From: Acidimicrobiaceae bacterium
Lineage (GTDB): Bacteria; Actinomycetota; Acidimicrobiia; Acidimicrobiales; RAAP-2
DNA: 5,152 nt
Reading direction: 5' to 3'
Assembly: GCA_003164275.1 (NCBI GenBank)
Contig: PLSY01000416.1
Span: 306-5,457, forward strand
The position numbers and the translations under genes were made by a program. How positions within the stretch are numbered: the first letter of the stretch is position 1; each line of letters opens with the position of its first letter. Below the pieces are notes generated by a model that saw only the letters and a program-made list of their open reading frames with translations, did no database searches and had not been told where the DNA came from. This document shows, one piece after another, positions 4,197-5,152 of the stretch.

Positions 4197-5152
4197 GTGC
4201 AAACACCTCCGACAGACGAAGTCGTCCTGCGTTACGCGCTCGAGCGAAATGCGGCGGAACATCCGGACGAGCCGTTCGTAGCTTTTGAGGGTGGCGTGAC
4301 ATGGACTCGTAGACAAGCCGTCGAGGAGATGTACCGAGCGGCCAACGCCCTGAGGGCCGCCGGGGTGAACCAAGACGACAACGTCGCGATCTTCATGCCG
4401 AACGGAGAGGACTTCATCAGGGCTTGGTGGGGAACGTGCTGCTTAGGTGCGGTAGCTGTCTCCCTCAACACTGCGTACCGGGGTGAGACTCTGCGACACG
4501 CCCTTCACACCGTCCAGAGTGAAGTGGTGATCGTCGATGAAAGTATGTCCGATCGCCTCGACGTCATCGGCACCACGGCTCGACGGTTGACCCCCCACGA
4601 GCTCCGCTCCGGGTCAACCGCTCCCCCTGAGCTCAGCCGGGATCTCGAGGTGTGGGATATCCACTCGATCATCTTCACGTCCGGGACCACCGGAGCGGCG
4701 AAGGCCTCGCTCACCACGTACCTGCACGTGTACATGAATTCGGGCTGGGCGATCCGAGCCATCGGACTCGATGCCACGGACACGTATCTCATCGACCTTC
4801 CCCTGTTTCATCAAGCTGCCCAGGCTCGCGTCGTCTCGAGCATCGGTTCGAGGACCAAGCTGGCAATCCGCAACCGTCCCGACCTCAGTCGCTATTGGGA
4901 GGTGGCCAAGGAGACCGGGGCGACGACCGGAATGCTGCTCAGCTCGATGACGCCGTACCTACTCAGCCAGCCCGAGCGCCCAGAGGAACGGGACCACTCG
5001 ATCCACACCATCGCCATGGCTCCTCCGCCGGTGGACCCCGATGCATTCAAGGCCCGCTTCGGGATCGAGCGGATCATCACCGGATATGGGGCGACAGAGT
5101 CGGGATCACCTCTGGTGTATCCGCTCGACGAGCCGCTCATTCCCGGCAGCCT
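4197..5152 (+). CDS. Acyl-CoA synthetase (AMP-forming), N-terminal part (truncated by window edge)
   Basis: 318 residues of an ANL-superfamily adenylate-forming ligase (usual length about 500-550), open to the right edge. It activates a carboxylic acid to an acyl-AMP and then the CoA thioester. The N-terminal segment LRYALERNAAEHPDEPFVAF is typical. The phosphate-binding P-loop is IIFTSGTTGAAKA at 158-170 with K169, where the usual Pro and final Gly of TSGTTGxPKG are both Ala. LPLFHQAAQ is at 201-209, and the adenine/acyl-binding GYGATESG at 296-303 replaces the common GYGMTE. The C-terminal domain with the catalytic Lys is outside the window. The stretch between the NTAYRGE segment (91-97) and the P-loop looks compact. 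The overall pattern recalls CaiC/fatty-acyl-CoA ligase-like enzymes of actinobacteria; the acid is unknown. The GTG start is supported by GGGGGAGG; an ATG at 4164 is the alternative. It is divergently transcribed from the oxygenase operon, suggesting shared regulation and that this enzyme primes the pathway's substrate. Confidence 0.92.
   Translation, partial: MQTPPTDEVVLRYALERNAAEHPDEPFVAFEGGVTWTRRQAVEEMYRAANALRAAGVNQDDNVAIFMPNGEDFIRAWWGTCCLGAVAVSLNTAYRGETLRHALHTVQSEVVIVDESMSDRLDVIGTTARRLTPHELRSGSTAPPELSRDLEVWDIHSIIFTSGTTGAAKASLTTYLHVYMNSGWAIRAIGLDATDTYLIDLPLFHQAAQARVVSSIGSRTKLAIRNRPDLSRYWEVAKETGATTGMLLSSMTPYLLSQPERPEERDHSIHTIAMAPPPVDPDAFKARFGIERIITGYGATESGSPLVYPLDEPLIPGS

Noticed and set aside
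3993..4373. Minus-strand open frame (126 codons) spanning the intergenic region and the start of the ligase gene
   Set aside because: About half is antisense to the well-supported ligase N-terminus, the translation has no recognisable domain, and it would run through the promoter region.

Overview
The window is GC-rich and compact, with a GTG start, strong Shine-Dalgarno sequences and stop/start overlaps. Its protein families (a KshA-like Rieske oxygenase, actinobacterial-style acyl-CoA dehydrogenase, SDRs and acyl-CoA ligase) suggest a chromosomal catabolic locus of an actinobacterium such as a mycolic-acid genus or an acidimicrobial lineage. The taxon is an inference from protein style and base composition. 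No mobile element, RNA gene, CRISPR array or phage signal was seen.

Layout. Five genes run leftward in a tight operon from about 3933 to beyond the left edge: a Rieske non-heme iron oxygenase (2914-3933), an NAD-type short-chain dehydrogenase of the 17beta-HSD4/hydroxyacyl-CoA dehydrogenase kind (2027-2908), an alpha/beta hydrolase (1146-2030), a FabL-like SDR whose catalytic Tyr position holds His (349-1149), and the N-terminal third of an acyl-CoA dehydrogenase (1-352, cut by the window). The first junction has a 5-nt gap and the next three are 4-nt ATGA overlaps. On the other side of a 263-bp divergent intergenic region (3934-4196), an acyl-CoA synthetase gene (4197 onward, cut by the right edge) runs rightward. 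The intergenic region holds an 8-bp perfect inverted repeat, a 10-bp direct repeat and a smaller inverted repeat, all close to where the leftward promoter should lie.

How the genes may work together (inference). The ligase would activate a carboxylic acid to its CoA thioester, the acyl-CoA dehydrogenase and the two SDRs would carry out beta-oxidation-type redox steps or alcohol/ketone interconversion, the Rieske enzyme would hydroxylate a hydrophobic, possibly steroid- or terpenoid-like skeleton, and the hydrolase would cleave an ester, C-C bond or thioester intermediate. The exact substrate cannot be read from the sequence. No ferredoxin or reductase partner for the oxygenase, and no regulator gene, lies in the window.

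The points most worth a second look are the SDR with the substituted catalytic Tyr, the GC-rich hairpin abutting the acyl-CoA dehydrogenase start codon, and the symmetrical elements in the divergent promoter region.
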